From contig NZ_FNQJ01000016.1 of NCBI RefSeq assembly GCF_900107605.1, positions 19,401-83,400 of the forward strand: a stretch of 64,000 bases of DNA. Direction: 5' to 3'. The position numbers and the translations under genes are program-made. Source of the stretch: Acidovorax soli (GTDB lineage: Bacteria > Pseudomonadota > Gammaproteobacteria > Burkholderiales > Burkholderiaceae_C). Positions 24,882 through 34,013 of this stretch are shown here, one piece after another (the first letter of the stretch is position 1; each line of letters opens with the position of its first letter). The notes under the pieces were generated by a model that made no database searches, was not told the origin of the DNA, and saw nothing but the letters and a program-made list of their open reading frames with translations.

Positions 24882-26411
24882 TCAACTGACTATCCCCATG
24901 TGCCATGGCACAAATTCGTGGTCACCCAGACCCAGCAGCTCGCTCTTGGTTTCCTCGCCGCTGGCATGGCGCAGGATCTGCGCAAAGATGCGCTGGCCCA
25001 GCTCGGGCACCGTGCACTCGCCGTCGATCACCACACCGCAGTTGATGTCCATGTCTTCCTCCAGCCGGGTGAACATGGGCGTGTTGCTGGCCAGCTTGAT
25101 GGTGGGCGCGGGCTTGCTGCCGAACATGGAGCCACGGCCGGTGGTAAAGCAGATGAGCTGCGCGCCGCTGGCGATCTGGCCGGTGGAGGCCACGGGGTCG
25201 TAACCGGGCGAGTCCATGAACACAAAGCCGCTTTCGGTGATGGGCTCGGCGTATTCGTACACCGCGCGCAGCGGGGTGGTTCCGCCCTTCATGGCGCTGC
25301 CCAGCGATTTTTCAAAGATATTGGCCAGCCCGCCCGCCTGGTTGCCATGGCCCACCACGCCGTTGAACTGCGCGTTCTGGCCGGCGGTGTAGCGCTCCCA
25401 CCAGGCCAGGCGGTCCAGCAGCTTCTGGCCCACCTCGGGGGTGATGGCGCGGCGCGTGAGCATGAACTCCACGCCGTGGATCTCGGGTGTTTCGCTCAGG
25501 ATGGCGGTGCCGCCGTGGCGCACCAGAATGTCCATGGCCGCGCCCAGGCCGGGGTTGGCGGTGATGCCCGAGAAGCCATCCGAGCCGCCGCACTCCAGGC
25601 CAATCTTCAGGTGGCTGGCGCTCACGGTGGTGCGCCGTGCCTCGTTGGCGATGGGCAGCATTTCCTCGATGGCGCGGATGCCCGCCTCGATGGTCACGCG
25701 GGTGCCGCCCACCTCCTGCATCACCAGCGTGCGCATGAGCTTGCCTTCTTTGAGCCCCTGCGAATCGACCAGCGCGTCCACCTGGTTACGCTCGCAGCCC
25801 AGGCCCACGATGAGCACGCCCGCCAGGTTGGGGTGGCGTGCATAGCCTGCCAGCGTGCGGCGCAGCACATCAAAGTGCTCGCTGGGCGAGGACATGCCGC
25901 AGCCGCTGGTCTGCGCAAAGGCGGCCACGCCATCCACGTGGGGGTAGGCGGCCAGCCGCTCGGGCGTGAAGTGCGCGGCAATGCGCTTGATGACGGTGGC
26001 CGAGCAGTTCACCGACGACAGGATGCCGATGAAATTGCGCGTGCCCACGCCGCCCCCGGGCCGCACAAAACCCTGGAAGGTGGCGCGCTCGGCCTCGGGC
26101 ACATAATGAACCGGCTGCACATCGGCGCCAAAGGCCGGGTCGCGGTAGTAGTCCACCAGCTGCAGGTTGTGGCTGTGCACGTAGTCGCCGGGCTCCAGGT
26201 CGCGCGTGGCCACGCCGATCACCGTGTCGTACTTCTTGACCTGCTCGCCCGCTGCAATGCGGCGCGCGGCAATCTTGTGCCCGGCAGGCACCTGGGCGCG
26301 CGTGCGCAGGCCCAGCTCCGGAATGTCCTGGCCCAGTGCCAGTGCGGTCTTGGCGACCAGCACGTTGTCGTTGGGGTGCAGGTGCAGCAGGGTGCTATCG
26401 GTGCGGGACAT
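24882..26411 (-). CDS. UxaA/GarD-family sugar-acid dehydratase
   Basis: 509 residues: an N-terminal SAF domain (LHLHPNDNVLVAKTALA) and the large dehydratase region with FVRPGGGVGTRNFIGILSSV, FAQTSGCGM and KIGLECGGSDGFSGITANPG. Removes water from galactarate, glucarate or altronate to give 2-keto-3-deoxy acids. An ATG 12 bases upstream (26423) is an alternative start; neither has a strong ribosome site. With the aldolase and semialdehyde dehydrogenase it completes a hexarate-type route. Confidence 0.88.
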   Translation of the reverse strand: MSRTDSTLLHLHPNDNVLVAKTALALGQDIPELGLRTRAQVPAGHKIAARRIAAGEQVKKYDTVIGVATRDLEPGDYVHSHNLQLVDYYRDPAFGADVQPVHYVPEAERATFQGFVRPGGGVGTRNFIGILSSVNCSATVIKRIAAHFTPERLAAYPHVDGVAAFAQTSGCGMSSPSEHFDVLRRTLAGYARHPNLAGVLIVGLGCERNQVDALVDSQGLKEGKLMRTLVMQEVGGTRVTIEAGIRAIEEMLPIANEARRTTVSASHLKIGLECGGSDGFSGITANPGLGAAMDILVRHGGTAILSETPEIHGVEFMLTRRAITPEVGQKLLDRLAWWERYTAGQNAQFNGVVGHGNQAGGLANIFEKSLGSAMKGGTTPLRAVYEYAEPITESGFVFMDSPGYDPVASTGQIASGAQLICFTTGRGSMFGSKPAPTIKLASNTPMFTRLEEDMDINCGVVIDGECTVPELGQRIFAQILRHASGEETKSELLGLGDHEFVPWHMGIVS

Positions 26412-26488
26412 GGGGGCTTTCATCAATGGGGCCGAAAGGTGGCAGAGCCCACCAGGGGATCCCTGGGGCTCCGTGCGTCACCGTGCGC

Positions 26489-27478
26489 TCAGCTCTTCAT
26501 CAGCTCGCGCAGCTTCAGTTTGTCGATCAGCACGGTCTCTTTCTGGTAGACGGTGTTCACGTACTTTTCGTAGTCGGGGCCGTCCAGGTACAGCAGCGGT
26601 GCGTCCAGCTTGTCGATCACGGTCTTGAACTCGGGGCTGGCCACGGCTTGCTTGAAGGCGTCGCGCAGCTTGGCCACGATGGCCGGGTCCACGCCCTTGG
26701 GGGCGCCAATGCCGTTGGGGGCGTCCACCACCACGTCGTAGCCCAGCTCGCGCAGGGTGGGCACGTCCTTGAAGCGGACCGTGCGCACATCGCCCCAGGT
26801 GGCCAGCAGGCGCAGCTTGCCGGCTTCGACATGCGGCGCCCACGAGCTGGAATCGGCCAGCGCATCCACATGGCCGCCCAGCACGCCCTGCAGCGCTTCG
26901 GCGCCGCCCTTGTAGGGCACGTGGTTGAGCTGGATGCCCGCCACGCTGGCGAACTCTTCCATGCCCACATGCGTGGCGCCGCCCACGCCCGCATGGGCGT
27001 AGCTCACCTTGCCGGGGTTGGCCTTGGCGTAGGCCACAAAGTCCTTGAGTGTCTTGAACGGCGAGCTGGCAGGCACCGCAATGCCAAAGGTCTGGCCCGA
27101 GGTGCGCGCGATGTAGGTGAAGTCCTTGCGCGGGTCGGCCTGCAGCGTGCCCAGCTGCGAGAAGCGCGTGACCGAGATGGGGATCTGCCCGATGGTGTAG
27201 CCATCGGCCTTGGCCGATGCCAGTGCCTTGGAGCCGATCATGCCGGAGGCTCCCGCCTTGTTCTCCACCGCAATGCTCTGGCCCAGGATGCGCCCGGCCA
27301 CGGTGCACAGCGCGCGCATGGACTGGTCGGCCGTGCCGCCCGCGGGCCAGGGGCAGATGAAGGTGATGGGGCGCTCGGGCCATGCCTGTGCGAACAGGCG
27401 GCTGGACGTGGTGGCAAGGGTGGCGGCACCGAGGGCACCGAGGACGAACTGGCGCCGTCCATTGCGTGGAGTCTGCAT
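26489..27478 (-). CDS. Bug-family substrate-binding protein, Tat-type signal
   Basis: 329 residues. Signal has a twin arginine (NGRRQFVLGALGAATLATTS), then AWPERPITFICPWPAGGTAD and LNHVPYKGGAEALQGVLGG. First gene of the minus-strand sugar-acid operon, so it probably imports the cluster substrate. A second, quite different Bug receptor lies in the same operon, suggesting two substrates. Confidence 0.9.
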   Translation of the reverse strand: MQTPRNGRRQFVLGALGAATLATTSSRLFAQAWPERPITFICPWPAGGTADQSMRALCTVAGRILGQSIAVENKAGASGMIGSKALASAKADGYTIGQIPISVTRFSQLGTLQADPRKDFTYIARTSGQTFGIAVPASSPFKTLKDFVAYAKANPGKVSYAHAGVGGATHVGMEEFASVAGIQLNHVPYKGGAEALQGVLGGHVDALADSSSWAPHVEAGKLRLLATWGDVRTVRFKDVPTLRELGYDVVVDAPNGIGAPKGVDPAIVAKLRDAFKQAVASPEFKTVIDKLDAPLLYLDGPDYEKYVNTVYQKETVLIDKLKLRELMKS

Positions 27479-27532
27479 GTTGGTCTCCTGTGGTTTCTTG
27501 AATCGAGAGCTGCGATTGTTCAAAACCGTTGC

Positions 27533-27580
27533 ATAACAATCCAATGAAAATATGGACTGTCTTCATTGCATTTTGGTTAT
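27533..27580. promoter_or_regulatory. Inverted repeat in the divergent LysR/operon promoter
   Basis: CAATGAA (27542-27548) mirrors TTCATTG (27562-27568), and ATAAC (27533-27537) mirrors GTTAT (27576-27580), on nearly the same centre. Located between the Bug operon and the LysR gene, so a likely regulator site. Confidence 0.6.
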
Positions 27581-27625
27581 GTATCGTGCACAGCGACAGA
27601 AAACACGAACTCACAAGGACTCACC

Positions 27626-28576
27626 ATGGCACAAATTGACCGTGTTCTGCGCAGCAACCTCAAGCTGAGGCACTTGCAGATGCTGGTGGCGCTCGACCAG
27701 TTTCGGCACCTGGGGCGTGCGGCGGAGTTCCTGTCGGTCACGCAGCCCGCCGTTTCCAAGACCCTGGCGGAAATCGAAAGCATGTTCGGCCTGCCGCTGT
27801 TCGAGCGCTCCACGCGCGGCACCGAGCCTACGCCAGCCGGCGCCAGCGTGGTGCGTTTTGCGCGCTCGGTGTTGGCAGGCTATGAGCGCACGCGCGATGA
27901 GATCGCGGCCGAGGCCAGTGGTGCGGCGGGTCGCACCAGCGTGGGCGCGATGGTGGTGGCCACGCCTGTGCTGCTGGCGCAGGCGGTGGCGCGGCTCAAG
28001 GCCCGCTCCGGCCACACCACCGTGCTCATCGAAGAGGGTGACCTCACGCGCCTGCTGCCCAAGCTGCGCCTGGGCGAGCTGGATCTGTTCGTGGGCCGGC
28101 TGGAGCCCGGCTACGCTTCACCCGACCTGGAGACCGAGGCGCTCTACCAAGACCCCATGGTGGCGGTGGTGTACCCCGGCCACCCGCTGGCCGGCAGGCG
28201 CAAGGTGCAGTGGGCGGACATTGCCAGCCAGCCCTGTGTGCTGCCCCCGCCATGGGCGTCTCTGCGGGTGAAGCTGGAGCAGCAGTTCTTTGCCCACAGC
28301 CTGCATCCGCCGGCTGACATCGTCGAGTCTGCCTCGTTCCTGTCGCAGATCTCCTTCCTGCGGCAGCGCGGTGCGGTGGCTTTCATGGCACGCACGGTGG
28401 CGCAGCATTTCGCGGGGCAGGGGATGGTGGCGGTGCTGAAGCTGCCGGTGGCGGTGGAGTTGCCGCCGGTGGGACTCATCACGCTGCGCGGGCAGCGGAT
28501 GACGCCGGTGACGGCCTTGCTGGTCGGCTGCCTGAAGGAGGTGGCCGGGCCTGGAGACTCTCTGCAGGGAACTTGA
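27626..28576 (+). CDS. LysR-family regulator of the sugar-acid operon
   Basis: 316 residues. The helix-turn-helix reads FRHLGRAAEFLSVTQPAVSK, then EIESMFGLPLFERSTRGTEP; the effector domain follows (LGELDLFVGRLEPGY). Similar to GbpR-type sugar-binding regulators. Start at 27626 fits a 10-residue lead. Divergent from the Bug-dehydratase operon, which it probably controls through the inverted repeat at 27533-27580. Confidence 0.9.
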   Translation: MAQIDRVLRSNLKLRHLQMLVALDQFRHLGRAAEFLSVTQPAVSKTLAEIESMFGLPLFERSTRGTEPTPAGASVVRFARSVLAGYERTRDEIAAEASGAAGRTSVGAMVVATPVLLAQAVARLKARSGHTTVLIEEGDLTRLLPKLRLGELDLFVGRLEPGYASPDLETEALYQDPMVAVVYPGHPLAGRRKVQWADIASQPCVLPPPWASLRVKLEQQFFAHSLHPPADIVESASFLSQISFLRQRGAVAFMARTVAQHFAGQGMVAVLKLPVAVELPPVGLITLRGQRMTPVTALLVGCLKEVAGPGDSLQGT

Positions 28577-28740
28577 CTACCGTGCAGGGGCCGCCAGTGC
28601 GCATCCTGCTTGTCCATGCCTGCCCTCTCTTGTCGGACCAGTGCCGTCTGCACGCTGGGGGCGTCGTGAGGCCACTTTGGCGTGGGGTCGCCCTGCGGGC
28701 GACTCCAAGTCCGGTTGCAACGGGCGCGCAGTGAACGGGC

Positions 28741-29838
28741 TCAGCCCTTGGCAACATGCGCCGCAATGGCCTCACCCACCTGCGTGGTGTTGGCCGTGCC
28801 CCCCAGGTCCGGCGTGCGCGGCCCGCTCTTGATGGTTTCCTCGATGGAAGCCACGATGGCATCGTGCGCCTGCCTTCCAGCTCCCTGGCCTTGCGTGAGG
28901 AAGTCCAGCATCAGCGCCCCCGACCAGATCATTGCAATCGGGTTGGCAATGTTCTGACCGTAGATATCGGGCGCAGAGCCGTGCACGGGCTCGAACAGGC
29001 TGGGGAAGTTGCGCTCGGGGTTGAGGTTGGCCGAGGGCGCCAGGCCGATGGTGCCCGTGGTGGCGGGGCCCAGGTCGGAGAGGATGTCGCCGAACAGATT
29101 GGTGGCGGCCACCACGTCGAAGCGGCCCGGCTGCAGCACGAAGCGCGCGGTCAGGATGTCGATGTGCTGCTTGTCCAGCGTGACCGCGGGATAGGCCTGG
29201 GCCACATCCTCGGCGCGCTGGTCCCACCAGGGCATGCTGATGGCGATGCCGTTGCTCTTGGTGGCCAGGGTCACATGCTTCTTGGGGCGGCTCTGGGCGA
29301 GGTCGAAAGCGAACTTGAGCAGGCGGTGGGCGCCGTGGCGGGAGTAGACCGATTCCTGGATCACGATCTCGCGGTCGGTGCCTTCATACATCACGCCGCC
29401 CAGCGAGGTGTATTCGCCCTCGGTGTTCTCGCGCACCACGTAGTAGTCGATGTCGCCGGGTTGGCGGCCGGCCAGGGGGCAAGGCACGCCTTCGAACAGG
29501 CGCACGGGGCGCAGGTTGATGTACTGGTCAAACTCGCGGCGGAACTTGAGCAGTGAACCCCACAGCGAGACATGGTCGGGCACGGTGGCGGGCCAGCCCA
29601 CGGCGCCGAAGAAGATGGCGTCCATGCCCGAGAGCTGGGCTTTCCAGTCGTCGGGCATCATTTTGCCGTGCTGGGCGTAGTAGTCGCAGCTGGCCCAGTC
29701 GATGGTGGTGGTTTCGAGCGGGATGCCGAAACGCTGCGCGGCGGCCTGCACCACCCGAAGGCCTTCGGGCATGACTTCCTTGCCAATGCCGTCGCCGGCG
29801 ATCAGTGCGATGCGGTAGGTTTTCTCATGCTGGGTCAT
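28741..29838 (-). CDS. Tartrate/D-malate-type dehydrogenase (isocitrate dehydrogenase superfamily)
   Basis: 365 residues: IALIAGDGIGKEVMPEGLRV, YYVVRENTEGEYTSLGG, VAATNLFGDILSDLGPATTG and LFEPVHGSAPDI. Decarboxylating beta-hydroxyacid dehydrogenase of the DmlA/TtuC kind, acting on D-malate or tartrate. Diverges from a LysR gene of the DmlR kind, matching the known dmlR-dmlA arrangement. Start at 29838. Confidence 0.9.
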   Translation of the reverse strand: MTQHEKTYRIALIAGDGIGKEVMPEGLRVVQAAAQRFGIPLETTTIDWASCDYYAQHGKMMPDDWKAQLSGMDAIFFGAVGWPATVPDHVSLWGSLLKFRREFDQYINLRPVRLFEGVPCPLAGRQPGDIDYYVVRENTEGEYTSLGGVMYEGTDREIVIQESVYSRHGAHRLLKFAFDLAQSRPKKHVTLATKSNGIAISMPWWDQRAEDVAQAYPAVTLDKQHIDILTARFVLQPGRFDVVAATNLFGDILSDLGPATTGTIGLAPSANLNPERNFPSLFEPVHGSAPDIYGQNIANPIAMIWSGALMLDFLTQGQGAGRQAHDAIVASIEETIKSGPRTPDLGGTANTTQVGEAIAAHVAKG

Positions 29839-29908
29839 TGCTCGTTTCCTTGGTGGGGGGAGGTGCGCGACGATGGGTCGCCCGGTAGCGCAATTGTTCC
29901 AAACGCCC

Positions 29909-30895
29909 ATGAAAACTACAATCCGCCAATCGTTATCTTATTCTTCACATATCGTGCATAAAAATCCCGCTGCCGAAGACCTGCGCGTATTCACGGCGGT
30001 GGTGCGCAAATCCAGCTTTGGCGCTGCCGCTACCGAGCTGGGCACCTCCCCGGCTTACGTCAGCAAGCGCATCCGCCTGCTGGAGCAGGACCTTCAGGTG
30101 AGGCTCTTGCACCGCACCACCCGCCGTGTGGCGGTGACGGAGGAGGGCGAGCGCGTCTTCCACTGGGCACAGCGCATCCTGGACGACATGGAACAGCTGC
30201 TGCAGGAGGTGGCCGTCACCCGCAGCGAGCCGCGCGGGTTGTTGCGGGTGAGCAGCAGCTTCGGCTTTGGCCGCCAGATCGTGGCGCCCGCGCTGTCGCG
30301 GCTGGTGGAGCAGCACCCTGGGCTGCAGGTGCGCCTGGAAGTGTTCGACCGGCTGGTGGACGTGGCGGGCGAAGGGTTTGACCTGGATGTGCGCGTGGGC
30401 GACGAGATTGCGCCGCACCTCATCGCCCGCCGCCTGGCGGACAACCACCGGGTGCTCTGCGCGGCGCCCGCCTACCTGCAGCGCAAGGGCACGCCGCGCA
30501 CGGTGGCCGACCTGGCCGCGCACGACTGCCTGGTGATCAAGGAGCGCGACCATCCGTTCGGCGTGTGGCGCCTGCGCAGCGGGGCGCAGGAGGAGTCGGT
30601 GAAGGTGCGCGGCCCGCTGTCGGCCAACAACGGCGAGATGGCGGTGCAATGGGCGGTGGACGGGCGCGGCGTGGTGCTGCGCTCGCTGTGGGATGTGGGC
30701 GCGCAGCTGCAGGCCGGGCGCCTGGTGCAGCTGCTGCCACAGTGGCGGCAGGAGGCCAATGTGTGGGCCGTGTACCCCACGCGGCTGGAGCGCTCGGCCA
30801 AGGTGCGGGTGTGCGTGGAGTTTCTGCAGGAAATGTTTCGGCAGGAAGGGCTGGGCCTCGGCCTGCCGGCAGCCGATGGAATGCAGGGCGGATAG
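29909..30895 (+). CDS. LysR-family regulator (DmlR-like)
   Basis: 328 residues from the ATG at 29909. The DNA-binding part is DLRVFTAVVRKSSFGAAATE, with LGTSPAYVSKRIRLLEQDLQ, then VRLLHRTTRRVAVTEEG. LysR proteins usually have only a few residues before DLRVF, so a GTG at 29954 may be the true start; no clear ribosome site settles it. Probably regulates the divergent dehydrogenase gene. Confidence 0.85.
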   Translation: MKTTIRQSLSYSSHIVHKNPAAEDLRVFTAVVRKSSFGAAATELGTSPAYVSKRIRLLEQDLQVRLLHRTTRRVAVTEEGERVFHWAQRILDDMEQLLQEVAVTRSEPRGLLRVSSSFGFGRQIVAPALSRLVEQHPGLQVRLEVFDRLVDVAGEGFDLDVRVGDEIAPHLIARRLADNHRVLCAAPAYLQRKGTPRTVADLAAHDCLVIKERDHPFGVWRLRSGAQEESVKVRGPLSANNGEMAVQWAVDGRGVVLRSLWDVGAQLQAGRLVQLLPQWRQEANVWAVYPTRLERSAKVRVCVEFLQEMFRQEGLGLGLPAADGMQGG

Positions 30896-30925
30896 GGCAG
30901 GCACGGCGCGCGGAGCGCCGCGCCG

Positions 30926-31879
30926 CTACCGGCCTGCGCTGCGTGGCAGGGGGTGTGCCGATCCCAGCAGCGCCGGCAGCCGGGCGGCCAGCGTATCGAT
31001 CACGACGCGCGTGCGGTGCGGCAGGGTCCGCGTGCTGGGCCACACGGCGTGCAGCGCGTAGCCATAGGGCTGCGCCTCATCGAAAAGCTTCACCAGCGTG
31101 CCTGCCGCCACTGCGGGTGCGGCCAGCCACTGCGGTATGCGGGTGATGTCCAGGCCCGCTTCCGCGCTCGCGGCCAGCACTTCCAGGCTGTCGCAGCGCA
31201 CGCGAGCCGGCACCTCGAATTCGCGCAGCTCGCCCGTCGCACCGTCGTGGTAGGGCCACGATGGCGGCCGCTGTTCGTCGTGGCCATAGCAGGCAAAGCG
31301 GTGGCTGCCTGCAGTGTCCACCAGCGCCTGCCAGTGGGCCGGCCGCCCATGTCGTGCCAAATAGCCCGGGGCGGCGTACAGGCCCATCCACTGGTGCCCC
31401 AGCAGCCGGGCCGCCAGCGTGCTGCTGTCGGTGAGCGGCCCGCTGCGGATGGCCAGGTCTACCCGTTCCTCCACCAGGTCCACCCGGCGGTCGCTGAACT
31501 GCAGGTCCAGCCGAAGGCCCTCGTGGTCGCGTGCCAGGTCCAGTAGCAGGGGTGCGATGCAGACGCGCCCGAACAGCGCCGGCATGCTCATGCGCAGCGT
31601 GCCCACCGGGGCGTGGCGGCCGGCCTCTATGGCCGCATCGGCAGCGACCAACTCGTCCAGCGCGCGGCGGCAGCGCTCGTAATAGGCCTGGCCGTCATCC
31701 GTCAGGCTCTGGCTGCGCGTGGTGCGGTGGAACAGGCGCACGGCCAGCCGCTGCTCCAGCCGCGCAATGCTTTTGCCCACGGCCGAGCGGGTGCGGCCCA
31801 GGCGCGAGGCCGCCAGCGCAAAACTGCCCGCCTCCACCGCGGCGGCAAACGCTTCGATGCCCTGCAATCTTTCATTCAT
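30926..31879 (-). CDS. LysR-family regulator
   Basis: 317 residues: MNERLQGIEAFAAAVEAGSF, AASRLGRTRSAVGKSIARLE, then LAVRLFHRTTRSQSLTDDG. Effector domain includes RVDLVEERVDLAIRSG. Divergent from an oxidoreductase gene at 31990, which it likely controls through the palindrome directly before its start. Confidence 0.89.
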   Translation of the reverse strand: MNERLQGIEAFAAAVEAGSFALAASRLGRTRSAVGKSIARLEQRLAVRLFHRTTRSQSLTDDGQAYYERCRRALDELVAADAAIEAGRHAPVGTLRMSMPALFGRVCIAPLLLDLARDHEGLRLDLQFSDRRVDLVEERVDLAIRSGPLTDSSTLAARLLGHQWMGLYAAPGYLARHGRPAHWQALVDTAGSHRFACYGHDEQRPPSWPYHDGATGELREFEVPARVRCDSLEVLAASAEAGLDITRIPQWLAAPAVAAGTLVKLFDEAQPYGYALHAVWPSTRTLPHRTRVVIDTLAARLPALLGSAHPLPRSAGR

Positions 31880-31898
31880 TGGCGAATTTTATTCGCCA
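31880..31898. promoter_or_regulatory. LysR-type operator palindrome
   Basis: TGGCGAA-TTTTA-TTCGCCA, perfect 7-bp arms, abutting the LysR start codon and facing the divergent oxidoreductase gene. Fits the T-N11-A LysR pattern (autorepression). Confidence 0.65.
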
Positions 31899-31989
31899 GT
31901 TTTGGGAAAAATAAGAGTCACTAGTGATGTGAGGACGCCAATAGCATCGAGCCTGGTTTTTTCGTTTGTTTTTCCGGAGCTTGAACAAC

Positions 31990-33009
31990 ATGATCGACAG
32001 CACCCTCCCGTCCACCCTGCAACGCTGGCAACTGCCTCGCTTTGGCCTGCCCCACCTGGAGCGGGTTCAGACCCCTGTGCCGGCGCCGGCGCCCCACCAG
32101 ATCCTGGTGCGCACCGAGGCCGTGGCCCTGAATTACCGTGACCTGCTCATGGCGCGGGACGGCATGGGCATGGCCTTGTCGTTTCCCTTCACGCCCGCAT
32201 CCGACCTGGCCGGCACCGTGCTGGCCGTGGGCGAGGGCGTGACCCGCTGGCAGCCCGGCGACCGGGTGCTCAGCACCTTCTGGGGTGGCTGGCTGGATGG
32301 CGAGCGCCCTGCCAGCGCCGTGCCGCTGGGCGCGCCCGGCCCGGGCATGCTGGCATCGCACGTGCTGCTCGATGCCGATTGGGCCGTGGCGGCGCCCCAC
32401 ACGCTGGACGCGGCCGCCGCCAGTACCCTGCCTATCGCGGGACTCACGGCCTGGTTTGCGCTGGTGGAAACCGGCGGGCTGCGCGCGGGGCAGGCGGTGC
32501 TCATCCACGGTACGGGCGGGGTGGCCTTGTTTGGCGTGCAGGTGGCGCGCCTGCACGGGGCGATGCCCATCGTCGTTTCGGGCGATGCCGCCAAGCGCGA
32601 GCAGGTGCTTGCGCTGGGCGCCACCCACGCACTAGCGCGTGATGCTGACTGGCCGGCCCAGGTGCGGGCGCTGACGGGTGGGAGTGGCGCCGACCAGGTG
32701 CTGGAAACCGTGGGCGGCGCCAACCTGGGCCGCTCTCTTCAGGCGCTGCGCGCCGGCGGGCGCGTATCGGTCATCGGCACGCTGGCGGGCGACACGGTCA
32801 GCGGCTCGGTCTACGACTTCCTGAGGGGCCGGGCCACGGTGCAGGGCATCAGCGTGGGCCATCGCCGCGCGCTGGAGGAACTGGTGCGCGCCGTGGATGC
32901 CAACGGGCTGGAACCTGTCATTGCGGGCGAATACACCGCCGACGAAGTGCCCGCTGCTTTTGCGCACCTGGAGCGCGGCGCGTTTGGCAAGGTGGTAGTG
33001 CGCTTCTGA
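31990..33009 (+). CDS. Medium-chain dehydrogenase/quinone oxidoreductase-like protein
   Basis: 339 residues. GroES-like N-terminal half (VRTEAVALNYRDLLMARDG, FPFTPASDLAGTVLAVGEGV) and NAD(P) fold (AVLIHGTGGVALFGVQVARL). No catalytic-zinc cysteine, so likely NADPH-dependent quinone or enone reductase. Divergent from the LysR at 31879. Substrate unknown. Confidence 0.87.
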   Translation: MIDSTLPSTLQRWQLPRFGLPHLERVQTPVPAPAPHQILVRTEAVALNYRDLLMARDGMGMALSFPFTPASDLAGTVLAVGEGVTRWQPGDRVLSTFWGGWLDGERPASAVPLGAPGPGMLASHVLLDADWAVAAPHTLDAAAASTLPIAGLTAWFALVETGGLRAGQAVLIHGTGGVALFGVQVARLHGAMPIVVSGDAAKREQVLALGATHALARDADWPAQVRALTGGSGADQVLETVGGANLGRSLQALRAGGRVSVIGTLAGDTVSGSVYDFLRGRATVQGISVGHRRALEELVRAVDANGLEPVIAGEYTADEVPAAFAHLERGAFGKVVVRF

Positions 33010-33057
33010 TCGATGCCGATGCCTGTGTAGACGTCGGCATTCAGATGGGGTATGAAC

Positions 33058-33104
33058 AAAAATAGCTGCCAGAGCTTCTATAAAAGCGCTGGCAACTATT
33101 AAAA
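33058..33104 (+). repeat. AGCGCT-type dispersed repeat (best copy)
   Basis: AATAGCTGCCAGAGCTTCTA followed by AAAGCGCTGGCAACTATT forms an imperfect inverted repeat. Related copies lie at 13474-13541, 14841-14887, 24801-24823, 38440-38497, 52782-52825 and, weaker, 16149-16182, 61047-61110 and 63407-63443. From memory this type is common in Comamonadaceae. Confidence 0.6.
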
Positions 33105-33139
33105 GAGAAGCAAGCGTGCAGATGGCCTGGATCAGGCCA

Positions 33140-33586
33140 TCAGCCCGCCAGCGCAGCCTTCACGGCAGCCGACACCTGGCCCATGTCGGCCTTGCCCGCC
33201 AGGCGGGTCTTGACGACGCCCATGACCTTTCCCATGTCGCCGGGGCCCGATGCGCCCAGTTCGGCCACGATGGCCTTCACGGTGGCCAGGGTTTCCTCGG
33301 CCGACATGCGCTCGGGCAGGTAGGTCTGCAGCACGGCCATTTCGGATTTTTCCTTGTCGGCCAGGTCCTGGCGGCCCGCGCCTTCAAAGGCGGTGATGCT
33401 GTCCTTGCGTTGCTTGATGAGTTTGTCCACGATGGCGACGATGGCCGCATCGTCCAGTACCACGCGCTCGTCCACTTCCTTTTGCTTCATGGCGGCCTGC
33501 AGCAGGCGGATGGTGCCCAGGCGCTCGCTGTCCTTGGCGCGCATGGCGGTTTTCATGTCTTCGGTGATCTGGTCTTTGAGGCTCAT
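33140..33586 (-). CDS. YqeY/GatB-related protein
   Basis: 148 residues beginning MSLKDQITEDMKTAMRAKDS, ERLGTIRLLQAAMKQKEVDE, and ending MGKVMGVVKTRLAGKADMGQ, the GatB/YqeY fold associated with tRNA amidotransferase. Lies after rpsU as in many proteobacteria, though a structured 103-bp repeat separates them. Exact role unknown. Confidence 0.92.
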   Translation of the reverse strand: MSLKDQITEDMKTAMRAKDSERLGTIRLLQAAMKQKEVDERVVLDDAAIVAIVDKLIKQRKDSITAFEGAGRQDLADKEKSEMAVLQTYLPERMSAEETLATVKAIVAELGASGPGDMGKVMGVVKTRLAGKADMGQVSAAVKAALAG

Positions 33587-33620
33587 GGCGGCTTCCTTGG
33601 TTGGTTTTTAGACAAGAACA

Positions 33621-33723
33621 GGGGTTTGCCAAAAGGCTTTCTGGCTAGGCGTCAACGCCGTAGGCAGTAGTGTGGCTACGACAAGGCGTTGCAACGACGC
33701 CAGAAAGCCTTTTGGCAAACCCC
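33621..33723. repeat. 103-bp structured inverted repeat
   Basis: Two perfect 25-bp arms (33621-33645 and 33699-33723, GGGGTTTGCCAAAAGGCTTT at the left end) flank 53 bases that contain a further AACGCC/GGCGTT pair. Too regular for chance and much larger than a terminator; it could be a palindromic mobile repeat or structured RNA. Confidence 0.75.
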
Positions 33724-33731
33724 AAAAACAA

Positions 33732-33763
33732 AAACCCGCGCTTGGCGTCCCTAGCGCGGGTTT
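33732..33763 (-). terminator. rpsU terminator
   Basis: AAACCCGCGC (33732-33741) pairs with GCGCGGGTTT (33754-33763); on the minus strand the stem is followed by TTTGTTTTTGGGG. Confidence 0.85.
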
Positions 33764-33800
33764 GGCGGCTGTCCGATGAGGGACGGTGCCGAAGCGGTAC

Positions 33801-34013
33801 TTAGTACAGCTTCTTGGGCAGTTGCATGCTGCGCACGCGCTTGTAGTGGCGCTTCACGGCAGCAGCCTTCTTGCGCTTGCGCTCGGCGGTGGGCTTTTCG
33901 TAGAACTCACGGGCGCGCAGGTCGGTCAGCAGGCCGAGCTTTTCAATGGTGCGCTTGAAGCGGCGCAGGGCAACGTCAAAGGGTTCGTTTTCTTTTACGC
34001 GGATCGTAGTCAT
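33801..34013 (-). CDS. rpsU: 30S ribosomal protein S21
   Basis: 70 residues, [40 protein letters not shown], ending in MQLPKKLY. Full-length S21, binds near the anti-Shine-Dalgarno region of the 30S subunit. Followed by its own terminator. Confidence 0.97.

Noticed and set aside
23214..26549. Plus-strand open frame of 1111 codons
   Set aside because: It lies antisense to the semialdehyde dehydrogenase and dehydratase genes, crosses their gap, and has His/Gln/Gly-rich sequence typical of antisense GC-rich DNA.
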